From contig NZ_HG424536.1 in the NCBI RefSeq assembly GCF_000336385.2, forward strand, positions 1 through 64,000: a DNA stretch of 64,000 nucleotides. The letters run 5' to 3'. This document shows positions 9,869 through 19,082 of the stretch, in pieces. The position numbers and the translations under genes were made by a program. The notes under the pieces are model-generated. The model was not told where the DNA came from and made no database searches. It saw only the letters and a list, made by a program, of their open reading frames with translations. This DNA comes from Lysobacter antibioticus HS124. GTDB lineage: Bacteria; Pseudomonadota; Gammaproteobacteria; Xanthomonadales; Xanthomonadaceae. How positions within the stretch are numbered: position 1 is the first letter of the stretch; every line of letters begins with the position of its first letter.

Positions 9869-10196
9869 CGTCGAAAACTTCCGTGAAAGCGCAGCGCGCG
9901 GCTGCGGAGAGGCTTGCGCATGATAGGCCGCGTGGATGGGCTTGGCACGGACGGCAGCCGGGAACGCTTTGCGCCCGCCACGAAGGCGACAGCAGCAAGA
10001 GCAAATCCCTACGCCCGCCGCACGGCCTTCCCCCCCCTCAGTCAAAAGGGCAACCGCAGTTCACGACTCAGGGAAGGCGGCTCACGCTACCCGGTTGCGG
10101 CGACGACGTCCGGCTCCTGGCTCCTGGCTCCCGACTCCCGACTCGCGACTCCCGAACGCGCCACCCTGCGTCGTTTCGACGCAGCCCGCGGGCTTG
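9869..10196. repeat. oleD-oleC intergenic region with repeats
   Basis: No gene is seen. At about 9977-10055 there is a copy, in inverted orientation, of the AGCAAGAGCAAATCCCT-type intergenic element also found near 6440-6490; here it carries a C-run and TCAAAAGGG. At about 10110-10158 the sequence is an irregular run of 7-8 base units (CTCCTGG, CTCCCGA, CTCGCGA), similar in style to the heptamer run downstream of oleA. Confidence 0.45.
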
Positions 10197-11867
10197 TCAG
10201 CCCTGCGCCGCCTGCGCGGCGAGCTTCTCGCGGCCGATCTTGGCGTTGTGGCGGATATCGACCGGGAACCCCGGGTGGAAGCGGATCCGCTCGATCCCGG
10301 CGGTATGCGCGAACTGCGCGCCGATCGCGCGCAACTCGCCGGCGATGCGCTCGCACTCCGCCGACGGCGTACGCGGATCGTGCAGTTCCACCCACAGCAA
10401 CGGCTGCTGCGCGCCGAACGCGCCGGTGCCGACCAGGGCGGTGCGGCGCACCTTGGGATGGGTGTTGAACACCGGTTCGACCTGCTCGGTGTACAGCGGG
10501 CCGTGCGCGGTCTCGACCCGGTGGGTCTTGCGCCCGCAAAACCAAAGCCGCCCTTCCTCGTCGAGATAGCCGACATCGCCCATGCGATGGACGATGCGCT
10601 CGACGCCGTCGCGGACCTCGCGGATCTTGGCCGACCGGGTCGCGGCATCGCGGCGGAAATAGCTGTCGGTCGCGGTCGGCCCGGCGACGGTGATCTCGCC
10701 GACCGCGCCGGCCGGCAGCACCCAGTCGTCCGACCATTGCTCGATCGGCGCATCGTCGATGCGGATGATCCGCACCTCGTTGCGCGGCACCGGCCGGCCG
10801 ACGCAGGTACCGGCGCCGCGCTCGGTCGCGGCGCGGGTGGATTGCAGCTCGCGGCCTTCGATCACCGCCACCGGCAAACATTCGGTGGCGCCGTACGGAG
10901 TCCAGAACTGAGCATCGCGCGGCAGCAGTTCGCGCAGCGCGGCGACCGTGTCGGGCGGCACCGGCGCGCCGGCCGACGTGACCCGCTTCACCCCCGGCAA
11001 GGGCTGGCCATGGCGCGCCAGCACCGCCATCAATGCCGGCGAACCGAACAACTGGTCGACGCCGAAGCGATGGATCGCATCGAGCAGCTTGACCGGATCG
11101 GCCTGCGCCGGCCGGGTCGGGTCCATGTCGGGAATGATCGAGGTCAGCCCCAACGCCGGGTCGAACAGCGCGAACGGCGGGAACGTCGGCAAATCGACGC
11201 CGCCCGGCATCAGGCCGAAGGCCTCGCCCATCATTTCGATCTGGGCGACGAAATGCCGGTGCCGGAACACCACGCCCTTGGGCACGCCGGTCGAGCCGCT
11301 GGTGAACACCACGGCGGCGACCTCGTCGGCCTGGGTGTCGGCCAGTTGCGAAGCCGCGCCGGCGCCGGCGCGCTCGATCCGCTGCAGCGTGTCTTCGGCC
11401 AGGAACGCATAGCGCCCGGTGGTGATGCGAATCCGCGCCGACTTGGCCCAGCCCAGCACCACCCGCGCGATATGCGCCAGCGGAATGCCGATGAAGGCCT
11501 CCGGCGCGGCCTCGTCCAGGCACTGGCGCAGCGCGCGCTTGTCGATGCCCGGGTCGATCAGCACCGGCACCGCGCCGAGCTTGAACAGCGCGAACATCAG
11601 CAGGAAGAACTCCGGCGACGGCCGCACCATCACCGCGGTGCGGGTGCCGCGGACGATGCCGCGCGCGGCCAGGCCGGCGGCGATCGCGTCGCTGCGCCGG
11701 TCCAGCTCGCCGTAGCTCAGGGCGACATCGTAAGCGGCCAGACCGTCGGCGCGGCGCGTGCCGGGGCAGCGCATGGCGATGCGTTCGGGCGACTGCGCGG
11801 CCAGCGCCGGCAGCGCGGAGGCGATGTTGCAGCGTTCGCCTTGCGCGGCGGAAGCATCAGGGCTCAT
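10197..11867 (-). CDS. oleC: OleC, beta-lactone synthetase (AMP-dependent ligase fold)
   Basis: OleC closes the OleD product into a beta-lactone using ATP. The 556-residue protein has the ANL-superfamily phosphate loop FTSGSTGVPKG (188-198), the adenine-binding YGATE motif and a GDVGYLDEEGRLWFCGR hinge segment. Annotation as a generic acyl-CoA synthetase would be expected, but the neighbours oleB and oleD identify it. Only 4 bp separate it from the stop of oleB, so the two are translated from one message. Confidence 0.92.
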   Translation of the reverse strand: MSPDASAAQGERCNIASALPALAAQSPERIAMRCPGTRRADGLAAYDVALSYGELDRRSDAIAAGLAARGIVRGTRTAVMVRPSPEFFLLMFALFKLGAVPVLIDPGIDKRALRQCLDEAAPEAFIGIPLAHIARVVLGWAKSARIRITTGRYAFLAEDTLQRIERAGAGAASQLADTQADEVAAVVFTSGSTGVPKGVVFRHRHFVAQIEMMGEAFGLMPGGVDLPTFPPFALFDPALGLTSIIPDMDPTRPAQADPVKLLDAIHRFGVDQLFGSPALMAVLARHGQPLPGVKRVTSAGAPVPPDTVAALRELLPRDAQFWTPYGATECLPVAVIEGRELQSTRAATERGAGTCVGRPVPRNEVRIIRIDDAPIEQWSDDWVLPAGAVGEITVAGPTATDSYFRRDAATRSAKIREVRDGVERIVHRMGDVGYLDEEGRLWFCGRKTHRVETAHGPLYTEQVEPVFNTHPKVRRTALVGTGAFGAQQPLLWVELHDPRTPSAECERIAGELRAIGAQFAHTAGIERIRFHPGFPVDIRHNAKIGREKLAAQAAQG

Positions 11868-11871
11868 CGGC

Positions 11872-12774
11872 TCAGCCCAGCCGGTGGCGGTCGAGGAAGG
11901 CGCGCATTTCCGGCACCAGCAGCGCCGCCTTGTCTTCCAGCACGTAATGGCCGGCGTCCTCGAAGGCGCGCACCTGCGCCTGCGGCAGCGCGTCGGTGAA
12001 GCCCTTGAGGAAGTGATGGTCGAACACGAAATCGCGCAGGCCCCAGCCGATGAAGGCCGGACGGTCGGCGTACTGCGGCAGCTTGGCCGCCATCGCCTGC
12101 ACCAGCGGCCAGGCCTTGTCGCCCTCGCCGAGCGGGATGTCCTGGACGAAGCGCGAGGTGGCGATGCGGTTGGCCCAGGAATCGTATGGAGCCAGATAGG
12201 CGCGGCGCACCTCGGCCGGCATCGGCGTGGCCACGCCCAGGCGCGCGGCGCCGCCGGCGAAAGCGTTGAGGCCGCGGATCAGGCCGGTGCCCAGGGCCGA
12301 ATCGCGGCCCAGGCGCAGGCGCTTGGGCAGCGGCTTGGCCGCCGGCAACGGGAACGCGCCGGTGTTGGTGACGATCAGGCGCTGGATCTGCTCGCCGTGC
12401 TTGAGCCCCCAGCCGAAGCCGATGCCGCCGCCCCAGTCGTGCACCGCCAGGCTCATCGGCCCGGTCACGCCCAGGTGCTGCAACAGCCGCTCGACGTCGT
12501 CGACCCGCGATTGCAGGGTGTATTCGTAGCGCTCGTCGCCGGGTTTGTCCGACAGGCCCATGCCGACATGGTCGGGGACGATGCAGCGATAGCGGTCGCG
12601 CAGCCCCAGCACCAGCTTGCGCCAGTAATAGCTCCACGACGGGTTGCCGTGCAGCATCACCACGACCTCGCCGTCGCGCGGGCCTTCGTCGAGATAGCTC
12701 ATCGCGATCCCGGGGCGGACTTCGAAGCGCTGCGGCTGGAACGGGTAGTCGGGGAAACTGCGGCTGGACGTCAT
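11872..12774 (-). CDS. oleB: OleB, beta-lactone decarboxylase (haloalkane-dehalogenase-like hydrolase)
   Basis: OleB is an alpha/beta hydrolase that decarboxylates the beta-lactone from OleC to the cis-olefin. The 300-residue protein has HGNPSWSYYWRKL (oxyanion region), an aspartate nucleophile in VHDWGGGIG (Asp113) instead of serine, and a terminal catalytic histidine in DAGHYVLED. The Asp nucleophile is the mark of the haloalkane-dehalogenase branch to which OleB belongs. It is the first gene of the oleB-oleC unit and starts 156 bp after the PLD-like gene of the operon upstream. Confidence 0.92.
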   Translation of the reverse strand: MTSSRSFPDYPFQPQRFEVRPGIAMSYLDEGPRDGEVVVMLHGNPSWSYYWRKLVLGLRDRYRCIVPDHVGMGLSDKPGDERYEYTLQSRVDDVERLLQHLGVTGPMSLAVHDWGGGIGFGWGLKHGEQIQRLIVTNTGAFPLPAAKPLPKRLRLGRDSALGTGLIRGLNAFAGGAARLGVATPMPAEVRRAYLAPYDSWANRIATSRFVQDIPLGEGDKAWPLVQAMAAKLPQYADRPAFIGWGLRDFVFDHHFLKGFTDALPQAQVRAFEDAGHYVLEDKAALLVPEMRAFLDRHRLG

Positions 12775-12930
12775 CGGCGGCTCGTGGACGGCGCGCGGCG
12801 GGCGCGCCCTGGGCGGACAGGGGCGCCATTATCGGCTGCCGGGGGCCGATGGGGAATTTTCCGGGCCGCGCGGCCCGATCCGGGGCCCCGACCGCTCCCG
12901 CCGGGCCGTCCGCCGCCGCTCCGGCCAAGC

Positions 12931-13632
12931 TCAGGCCGGTGCCGCCTCCGGCGCGAACTTGCGCCACAGGGCTTCGAACTGGCCGACGAAGCAGCGCAAC
13001 AGGTTGGCGTCGTCGGTGACCACCAGGTTCTCCTCGTTGCTGGTGGTGGCGCTGCGGGTCCAGTTGAAGCTGCCGTTGGCCAGCACCCGGCCGTCGAACA
13101 CGGCGAACTTGTGGTGCATGTGGAACGGACTGTCGTCGATCCGCACCGGCACGCCGAGCTCGCGCAGGCGCAACACATCGCTGCCTTCGTCGAACTTCTT
13201 GTCGTTGTCGCTGAGCACGCGCACGGCGATGCCGCGCCGGTGGCAGGCGACGATCTCCTCGGCCAGGCGGTCGTCGGAAATGGTGTAGACGCAGATGTCC
13301 AGGCTGCGCTTGGCGCCGCGGCACAGCTCGCGCAGTTTGCGCAGGCAGGCGTCGCCGGGCGCGAAGTAGGCGCTGGATACGGTCGCGGGCGCGGCCGCGA
13401 CCACGTCCAGGGTCTTGACCACCTGCTCCAGCCAGCGCAACGCGTCGAGCGTGCGCGCCGGTTCGGTCAGCATCAGCTCGCGCGACATGTCGAAGGCGCG
13501 GTTGCGCAGGTAGCGCACCCGGTCGGCGGCCAGGCCGGCGCCGAGTTCGCGCAGTTCGAACTTTTCCTCGTTGTCGAGCTGGGCGTCGGCGATGCTGTCG
13601 CGCAAGGCCTGGTCGAGTCGGGCGAAGTCCAT
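12931..13632 (-). CDS. Phospholipase-D-like (HKD) phosphodiesterase with N-terminal helical module
   Basis: The 233-residue enzyme has one HKD motif: His173, Lys175, Asp180, then NGSFNWT (Gly187, Ser188, Asn190). With one motif it should work as a dimer, like the Nuc/PLD6 group that cleaves nucleic acid or cardiolipin. The first 55 residues form a separate Asp/Glu-rich helical module (LRDSIADAQLDNEEKFELREL) that resembles part of the 81-residue protein at 23.6 kb. There is no signal peptide, so the enzyme is cytosolic. It begins 9 bp after the AAA+ ATPase stop and closes the operon. Whether the substrate is membrane lipid or nucleic acid is open. Confidence 0.85.
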   Translation of the reverse strand: MDFARLDQALRDSIADAQLDNEEKFELRELGAGLAADRVRYLRNRAFDMSRELMLTEPARTLDALRWLEQVVKTLDVVAAAPATVSSAYFAPGDACLRKLRELCRGAKRSLDICVYTISDDRLAEEIVACHRRGIAVRVLSDNDKKFDEGSDVLRLRELGVPVRIDDSPFHMHHKFAVFDGRVLANGSFNWTRSATTSNEENLVVTDDANLLRCFVGQFEALWRKFAPEAAPA

Positions 13633-13641
13633 GCTCGGTCC

Positions 13642-16600
13642 TCAGCGCGGCACGCGGCCGTTGAGCCGGTCGGCGAATTCGTTGAGCGCGCGCTGCAGTT
13701 CGCGCTGTTGCTCGGTCATCGCCGCGCGGGTCGGCGCATCCTGGAGCTCGCGTTCGCCGAGCTGCTTGAACAGTTCGACCAGGGCCTCGTTGATCCGCGC
13801 CTGGCGATCGCCGCTGTCCTGCAGCCGCTCGACCAACGGGTGCAGGGCCTGCTGCAACGAGGGGCCGAGCCCGTGCAGCAATTCGGCCAGAGGCTGCGCG
13901 GCCGGTACCGGGACAGCTTGCTCCGGCGCTGCGGCGACGCGCGCCTCGTTCTGCGCCGTGCTCAGGCGTTCCAGCGCGGCCAGCAACTGCGGCCACGGCG
14001 CCGGCTCGGGCCCGGCGACCGGCGTCGCTGCGGTCTGCGCGGCCGCATCCAGGCCGCGCACGCTTTCGACCAGATCGGCCAGCTGCGCCACCACCCGCCC
14101 GCCGACGTCGTCGTCGGCCGCGCCCATCGCCTTGTTGCGCAGGAAATCGCGCTTGATCTGCGCCCAGCGCGCGCTCTGCGCCGGGTCGAGGAGGCCGCGC
14201 AGCTCGCCGAGCTTCAGCAGGTTCTCCTCCGCGCCCGAGGTCAGCAGCTGCGCTTCGCCCAGGTAATGATCGCCGATCAACTGCTGCAGCTCGGCCGGAT
14301 TCATCACCGGCGAGATCTTCTCGGCCAGCTTGTTCATGTTGCGGTAGCTGCCCTGCAGCTTGAACGGCGGTTCGACCCGATAGCGTTCGGCCTGGGCCGC
14401 GCTGGCGATGTATTGCTGGTTGACCTTGTAGACCACGTCGCGCACCACGATCAGCCGTTCCAGGGTCGCGACGATCTCGTTGATCTCCGCGCCGCTGTAG
14501 GCATGGCTGAGTTCGTTGGCCGAAAACGCGCCGCCCTCGGCCTTGGCGACGAAGCGGTACAGGTCGGCCATCTCGCGCGTGGCCAGCGGCGCCAGCACCG
14601 GGTTGCTGGTCAGGCTGTTCTCGATGTAGCTGAGCAGGAACGCCTGCTCCATGCCGCCGAGCACGTCGCCGAGGTTGTAGATGTCGGCGCGGTTGGCCAG
14701 CATGTCCGGAATCTTGAACACCTCGCCGGACTCGGTGTACGGGTTGCCTGCCATGACCACGCAGAACTTCTTGCCGCGCATGTCGTAGGTGCGGGTGCGG
14801 CCTTTCCACACGCCCTCGATGCGGCGAGTGCCGTCGCACAGCGAGATGAACTTCTGCAGGAACTCGGGATGAGTGTGCTGGATGTCGTCGACGTACAGCA
14901 TCACGTTGTTGCCCATCTCCAGCGCCAGGTTGAGCTTTTCCAGCTCCTGCCGTGAGGTCGCGTCCGGCGCCTGCGCCGGGTCGAGCGAGCGCACCTCGTG
15001 GCCCAGCGCGGGGCCGTTGATCTTCATGAAGATCAGGCCCAGCCGGTGCGCCACATACTCCATCAGCGTGGTTTTTCCGTAGCCGGGCGGCGAGATCATC
15101 ATCAGCAGGCCCATCAGGTCGCTGCGCTTGCTCTCGCCGACCGTGCCCATCTGCTTGGCCAGGTTGTCGCCGATCACGCCCAGGTAGACGTCGTTGATCA
15201 GCTTGTTGCGCACGAACGAGCTCAGCGGCCGCGGCTTGAACTCCTCCAGGCGCAGCGCCGCGCGCTCGCGTGCGACCACCTGCTGGCGCAGGGCGTGGTA
15301 GCGCTGGAAGCCGGGCACGAAGCGCTCGCGATGCTCGCGCAGGCGCGCCGACCAGTCGTCGATCGCCACGGTCATGCGGCCCCCGGCGATGCGCGGATGC
15401 TCGCCGAGCAGGCCTTGCACGGTCGCGCCGAGATCGAGTTCGGTCGGCAGCCTGGGGAAGCGTTCGTCGAGCAGCAGCAGGGCCGCCGCCTCCGTCGCGT
15501 AGGGCGCCAGCGGCGCCAGCTCCGGCGTGCGCGCCAGCGCCTCGACCCAGTGCAGGGCCAGCGCCCAGCGCGCGCCCAGGCGCTGTTCCAGGCTCTGCAG
15601 CGCGGCGGCGAAGCCGTCCCACATGCGCGCCGCGGTCAGCTTCTCGCGCAACGCCTTGGCCAACCGCTGGCCGTATTTGCTGACCGCGAACTGCGGCCGC
15701 TCCGCCGCCAGCTCCAGGCTCAGATACTCGGCCGCACCGCCGTGCAGCGTCGGCTCCAGGGCCAGCGTCTGCTGCTCGGCGTAAGCCTGCAGTGCCGCCG
15801 CGATCTCCGCGCGCAAGGTCTGCAGGGCCTCGCCGGCGCCGAACAGGCGCTCGACGTCGGCGGCCGTGCGCGCGCGCTGCGGCCATTGCCGCGCGGCGTC
15901 GCTCTCGCCGGCCTGCGACCAGAACAGCATCGCCCAGGCCCGCTCCGCCGGCGCGTAGGCCAGGCGGCCGGCGCTGTCGCGCAGCGGCAACAAGGCTTGC
16001 AAGATCAAGGCGGCATCGTGGTCGTGGATGCCTTTCTCGTAGCCTTCGCGGTAGCGCGGAGCGGCGAAGTCGCGCAGGCTCCGCGCCAACGCCTCGGGCT
16101 GGGCCAGCTGTTGGCGCAGCAGGTCCAGGCTGAGGCCCTCGCGCTGCGCCTGGGCCGCCTCGATCGCCAGTCCGGCCAGGTACTCGCCGCGGTACAGCTG
16201 CGGCGACTCGGAATCCAGCGACACGCCCCAGTAGGCGCGCGCCGCGTCCAGCTCGGCGTCGGCGATCGGCTCGAAGAAGTCGGTGCCGGTCAGGTGCAGA
16301 TGCAACGCGTCGCCGCGCGGCATCAGGGTCAGGTCCAGCTCCTGGGTGTTGACGCTGAAACGGTGGCGCGGACCGAGCTTGATCACGTCGCCGCCGGCTT
16401 CGAACAGCTCGCTGCGGTCGCGCAGCGCGCGCACCGCCTGGTCGCGCGCGCCCTTGAGTCGGGCCTCGACGTCGTCGGCCTTGACGCTGTCCTTGAGCGC
16501 GCGCAGGCGCTCGGCCAGTTCGCGCAGTTTGAGGATCAGCGCGTCGCCGGCGAAAAAAGCGTTGAGTTCGTCGGCGTCGGCGAAGCGCGCCGTGCGCCGT

Positions 16601-18990
16601 CCCAGGCCTTCGAGAATACGGGTCGCAGCGTCCATCACCGCCTGCGCCTTGCGCTGGCGGTCGTCGAGCAAAGCCTGCTTGTGCGCCTCGAAGGTTTCCA
16701 GCAACTCCTCGCGCTTGGCCAGGATGTCGCCGAGGAAGCCTTCGTGCTCGCCGAACTGGCTTTCCAGTTCCTCCAGCTGCACCAGCAGGCGCGAGAGTTG
16801 CTCGTCGGCCTTCTCCGGGTCCTGGGCCAGGGCCAGCGCGCTGGCGACGCTCTGCCCGAACAGGCTGAACTGCGCGCCGAACTGAGCCACCGATTCGGCC
16901 GAGCCGAGCTGCTTGCGGCGTTGCTCGGCCCGCGCCTTGGCCTGGTTGAGTTTGGCGTAGATTCCGGAGATCGTCTCGACGATGCGGGTGCGCTGGGTGG
17001 CATCGTCGACCTTGAGCGTGGCCATCAGCGCCGACAGCATGTCCAGGTCGGCCGACATGGCCTGCATCTGCGTCAGCGGTTCGGCCAGCTGGGCCACGCT
17101 GACGGCCTGCTGCGCCTGCGCCTCCAGCGCCTGCAGGCGCTCGCCCAACGGCGCCAGCGCCTTGTCGTCGGCGAGGAAGGCGCCCGTGGCGGCACCGATG
17201 CGCGCGTGCGCGGCGACCAGCGCCTGCTCCATCGCGTCGATCGCGGCCACGTCGATGTAGCGGTAGTCGCGGATGGTCAGCAGATGCCCGCGCTGCGCGG
17301 CTAGGCCGTTGAGCGCGTCGACGAACTCCTGCGCCCGGTTCCAGTTCTCCGGCTGCAGGCTGTCGAGCAGGGCCTTGTGCTTGCGCTGCGCCTCGCCCAG
17401 CGCGCGCTCGGACTGGCCGCGGATGCTCTCCACCTTCTCGTACTCGTCCAGTACCGACTCAGCGGTAGCGGCGATCTCGCGCAACAGCGGCGCCAGTTCG
17501 CCGCAATCGGGCTCGGCCAGCCAGTGGTGGGCATCGAACAGGCGGCGGGTGTTCTGGGCTAGCAGACCGTAGCGCTGCGCCGAGACTTCGCCGGCCTCGA
17601 TCTCGCGGCTGAGGCTGACCAGTTCGGACACGCCGCGCACCAGCTCGGCATTGCCGATCTTGCCCATGAAGGTATTGCCGGCCGGCTGCCGCGCCGCGTA
17701 TTCGTCGCTGGCGTAGGGCGTTTGCCAGACCTGCATCGGATGGACCCGGGTCGGCTCGTCGCTTTCGGTGGCGAAGATCACCATGCGCCCGTCTTCCAGG
17801 CGCGCATAACCGTGGCCGAAGATCGGCGTCTGCAGGCGACGCTCGATCATGTTGTAGGTGAACATGGCCGTGCGGCCCTGCTCGGGTTCGTAGAACAGGT
17901 ACAGCACGTCCTCGCCGTTGGGCGAGCGGATGCTGCGCTTGTAGCGCATGCCCTGCATCGACTGTTCGAAGCGTTTGTGCTCGCCGCTTTGCAGGTAGTA
18001 GCCGCCGGGGAAAATGATGCCGTGGTCTTCCGGCAACTGGACGCAGGCCAGGCCGATCTCGTCCAGGCGCACCACCTTGCGGCTGAGGGTGTTGAACACC
18101 AGGTAGCGCCAATGCTCCTCGCGGTACGGCAGGATCTTGAGCAGGATCAGGCTGCCGACCTGGGCGTAGTCGACCTGGGCGTCGTCCAGCGACTGGGTCT
18201 TGTCGGCGACCGGTTCGCGGTAGATGCCCTGGCCGTCCTCGGTGTTGTTCTCGACCTTGATGGTCAAGTCGCCGTTGACGGTCTCGACGAATACGCTGTC
18301 GAGGATGTTCAGATGCGGGTGGCGGCCGTTGACCGTCCTGTCGCGGCCGGCGCGGACCCACTCGAAGTCGTACGGCGCGGGCAGGGCGATGTCGCGTTCG
18401 CCGCGGTTGTCGATGTAGCGCACCTCGCCGTCGGGCGAGACCGACCAACGGAACACGCGCAGGTCGGTGATGCGCTCGCCGATCTGGAACGCGGCCAGCA
18501 GCTTGCCGTCGCGCACGATCAGCTGGATCAGCCGGGTGTGCTTGTAATAGGCGTAGAGCTCGCGGAAGTCATTGGCGAAGCTGTCGACGCCGAGGAAGCT
18601 GCCCTTGAGCTCGACCGGCGTGACATCGTAGCCCTCCGGCCCCTGCACCAGCTTGTACAGGCAGAACACGTCGGCGACCGCGGTCTCCTTCTTGAGCCCC
18701 ATGAACACGTTGTAGCCGAACAGCAGGCAGTCGCCGACTTGGACGATGTCGCGGGCGACGCAGTTGTGTTCGGTGCGGATGCGGAAGCGGCCGATGGCCT
18801 CCATCTGGCTGCTGCCGAATTCCTCCAGGCGCCGCCGGTTCAAGTCCTGGGCGATACCGCGCAGACGCTGGCCCTGTTCGGCCAGGCGCTTGCTCAGCAC
18901 TTCGTACGCGCCGCCCTGGGCCACCGCCTGGTCGACCGCCGCGCCGCCCTCGCCCTTGGCCGCCGCCGCGACCGCTTGAGTGTCCGCCAT
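13642..18990 (-). CDS. Very large AAA+ ATPase with N-terminal beta domain and coiled coils
   Basis: This 1782-residue protein is of the kind usually labelled DNA repair ATPase, a name without functional basis here. Residues about 50-450 look like a beta-rich, propeller-like domain (repeated short strands such as RLIQLIVRDGKLLAAFQIGE). Residues about 470-900 are helical with long coiled coils. The AAA+ module lies at about 1235-1560, with Walker A SPPGYGKTT (Lys1306), Walker B VMLYVDDIQ (Asp1368, Asp1369) and sensor-1 AGNPYTE (Asn1416). The C-terminal about 200 residues are again helical. It has no transmembrane segment. In context it is the motor of the PspA/flotillin set. Confidence 0.88.
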   Translation of the reverse strand: MADTQAVAAAAKGEGGAAVDQAVAQGGAYEVLSKRLAEQGQRLRGIAQDLNRRRLEEFGSSQMEAIGRFRIRTEHNCVARDIVQVGDCLLFGYNVFMGLKKETAVADVFCLYKLVQGPEGYDVTPVELKGSFLGVDSFANDFRELYAYYKHTRLIQLIVRDGKLLAAFQIGERITDLRVFRWSVSPDGEVRYIDNRGERDIALPAPYDFEWVRAGRDRTVNGRHPHLNILDSVFVETVNGDLTIKVENNTEDGQGIYREPVADKTQSLDDAQVDYAQVGSLILLKILPYREEHWRYLVFNTLSRKVVRLDEIGLACVQLPEDHGIIFPGGYYLQSGEHKRFEQSMQGMRYKRSIRSPNGEDVLYLFYEPEQGRTAMFTYNMIERRLQTPIFGHGYARLEDGRMVIFATESDEPTRVHPMQVWQTPYASDEYAARQPAGNTFMGKIGNAELVRGVSELVSLSREIEAGEVSAQRYGLLAQNTRRLFDAHHWLAEPDCGELAPLLREIAATAESVLDEYEKVESIRGQSERALGEAQRKHKALLDSLQPENWNRAQEFVDALNGLAAQRGHLLTIRDYRYIDVAAIDAMEQALVAAHARIGAATGAFLADDKALAPLGERLQALEAQAQQAVSVAQLAEPLTQMQAMSADLDMLSALMATLKVDDATQRTRIVETISGIYAKLNQAKARAEQRRKQLGSAESVAQFGAQFSLFGQSVASALALAQDPEKADEQLSRLLVQLEELESQFGEHEGFLGDILAKREELLETFEAHKQALLDDRQRKAQAVMDAATRILEGLGRRTARFADADELNAFFAGDALILKLRELAERLRALKDSVKADDVEARLKGARDQAVRALRDRSELFEAGGDVIKLGPRHRFSVNTQELDLTLMPRGDALHLHLTGTDFFEPIADAELDAARAYWGVSLDSESPQLYRGEYLAGLAIEAAQAQREGLSLDLLRQQLAQPEALARSLRDFAAPRYREGYEKGIHDHDAALILQALLPLRDSAGRLAYAPAERAWAMLFWSQAGESDAARQWPQRARTAADVERLFGAGEALQTLRAEIAAALQAYAEQQTLALEPTLHGGAAEYLSLELAAERPQFAVSKYGQRLAKALREKLTAARMWDGFAAALQSLEQRLGARWALALHWVEALARTPELAPLAPYATEAAALLLLDERFPRLPTELDLGATVQGLLGEHPRIAGGRMTVAIDDWSARLREHRERFVPGFQRYHALRQQVVARERAALRLEEFKPRPLSSFVRNKLINDVYLGVIGDNLAKQMGTVGESKRSDLMGLLMMISPPGYGKTTLMEYVAHRLGLIFMKINGPALGHEVRSLDPAQAPDATSRQELEKLNLALEMGNNVMLYVDDIQHTHPEFLQKFISLCDGTRRIEGVWKGRTRTYDMRGKKFCVVMAGNPYTESGEVFKIPDMLANRADIYNLGDVLGGMEQAFLLSYIENSLTSNPVLAPLATREMADLYRFVAKAEGGAFSANELSHAYSGAEINEIVATLERLIVVRDVVYKVNQQYIASAAQAERYRVEPPFKLQGSYRNMNKLAEKISPVMNPAELQQLIGDHYLGEAQLLTSGAEENLLKLGELRGLLDPAQSARWAQIKRDFLRNKAMGAADDDVGGRVVAQLADLVESVRGLDAAAQTAATPVAGPEPAPWPQLLAALERLSTAQNEARVAAAPEQAVPVPAAQPLAELLHGLGPSLQQALHPLVERLQDSGDRQARINEALVELFKQLGERELQDAPTRAAMTEQQRELQRALNEFADRLNGRVPR

Positions 18991-19010
18991 GTGTCCGTCC
19001 TAACCCTCCG

Positions 19011-19030
19011 GCCGGCCGCGCACGGCCGGC
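19011..19030 (-). other. Intercistronic hairpin between flotillin and AAA+ genes
   Basis: GCCGGCCG and CGGCCGGC form an 8-bp perfect stem around a CGCA loop in the 92-bp gap, ending 20 nt before the ATPase start. No T-run follows, so it is not a terminator; it may stabilise or process the operon mRNA or moderate ATPase translation. Confidence 0.4.
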
Positions 19031-19082
19031 GTCACACCGATGCGCCGCCGAGCGGCGGCGCGTTCCCTGGTCCGGCCGCCGC

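Noticed and set aside
13642-18990. DNA repair function for the large ATPase.
   Set aside because: That label is only a generic annotation habit; no nuclease, helicase or DNA-binding motif is visible and the operon partners are membrane proteins.
19011-19030. A terminator splitting the membrane operon between the flotillin and ATPase genes.
   Set aside because: The hairpin has no T-run and a ribosome site for the ATPase follows directly, so read-through within one operon is more likely.
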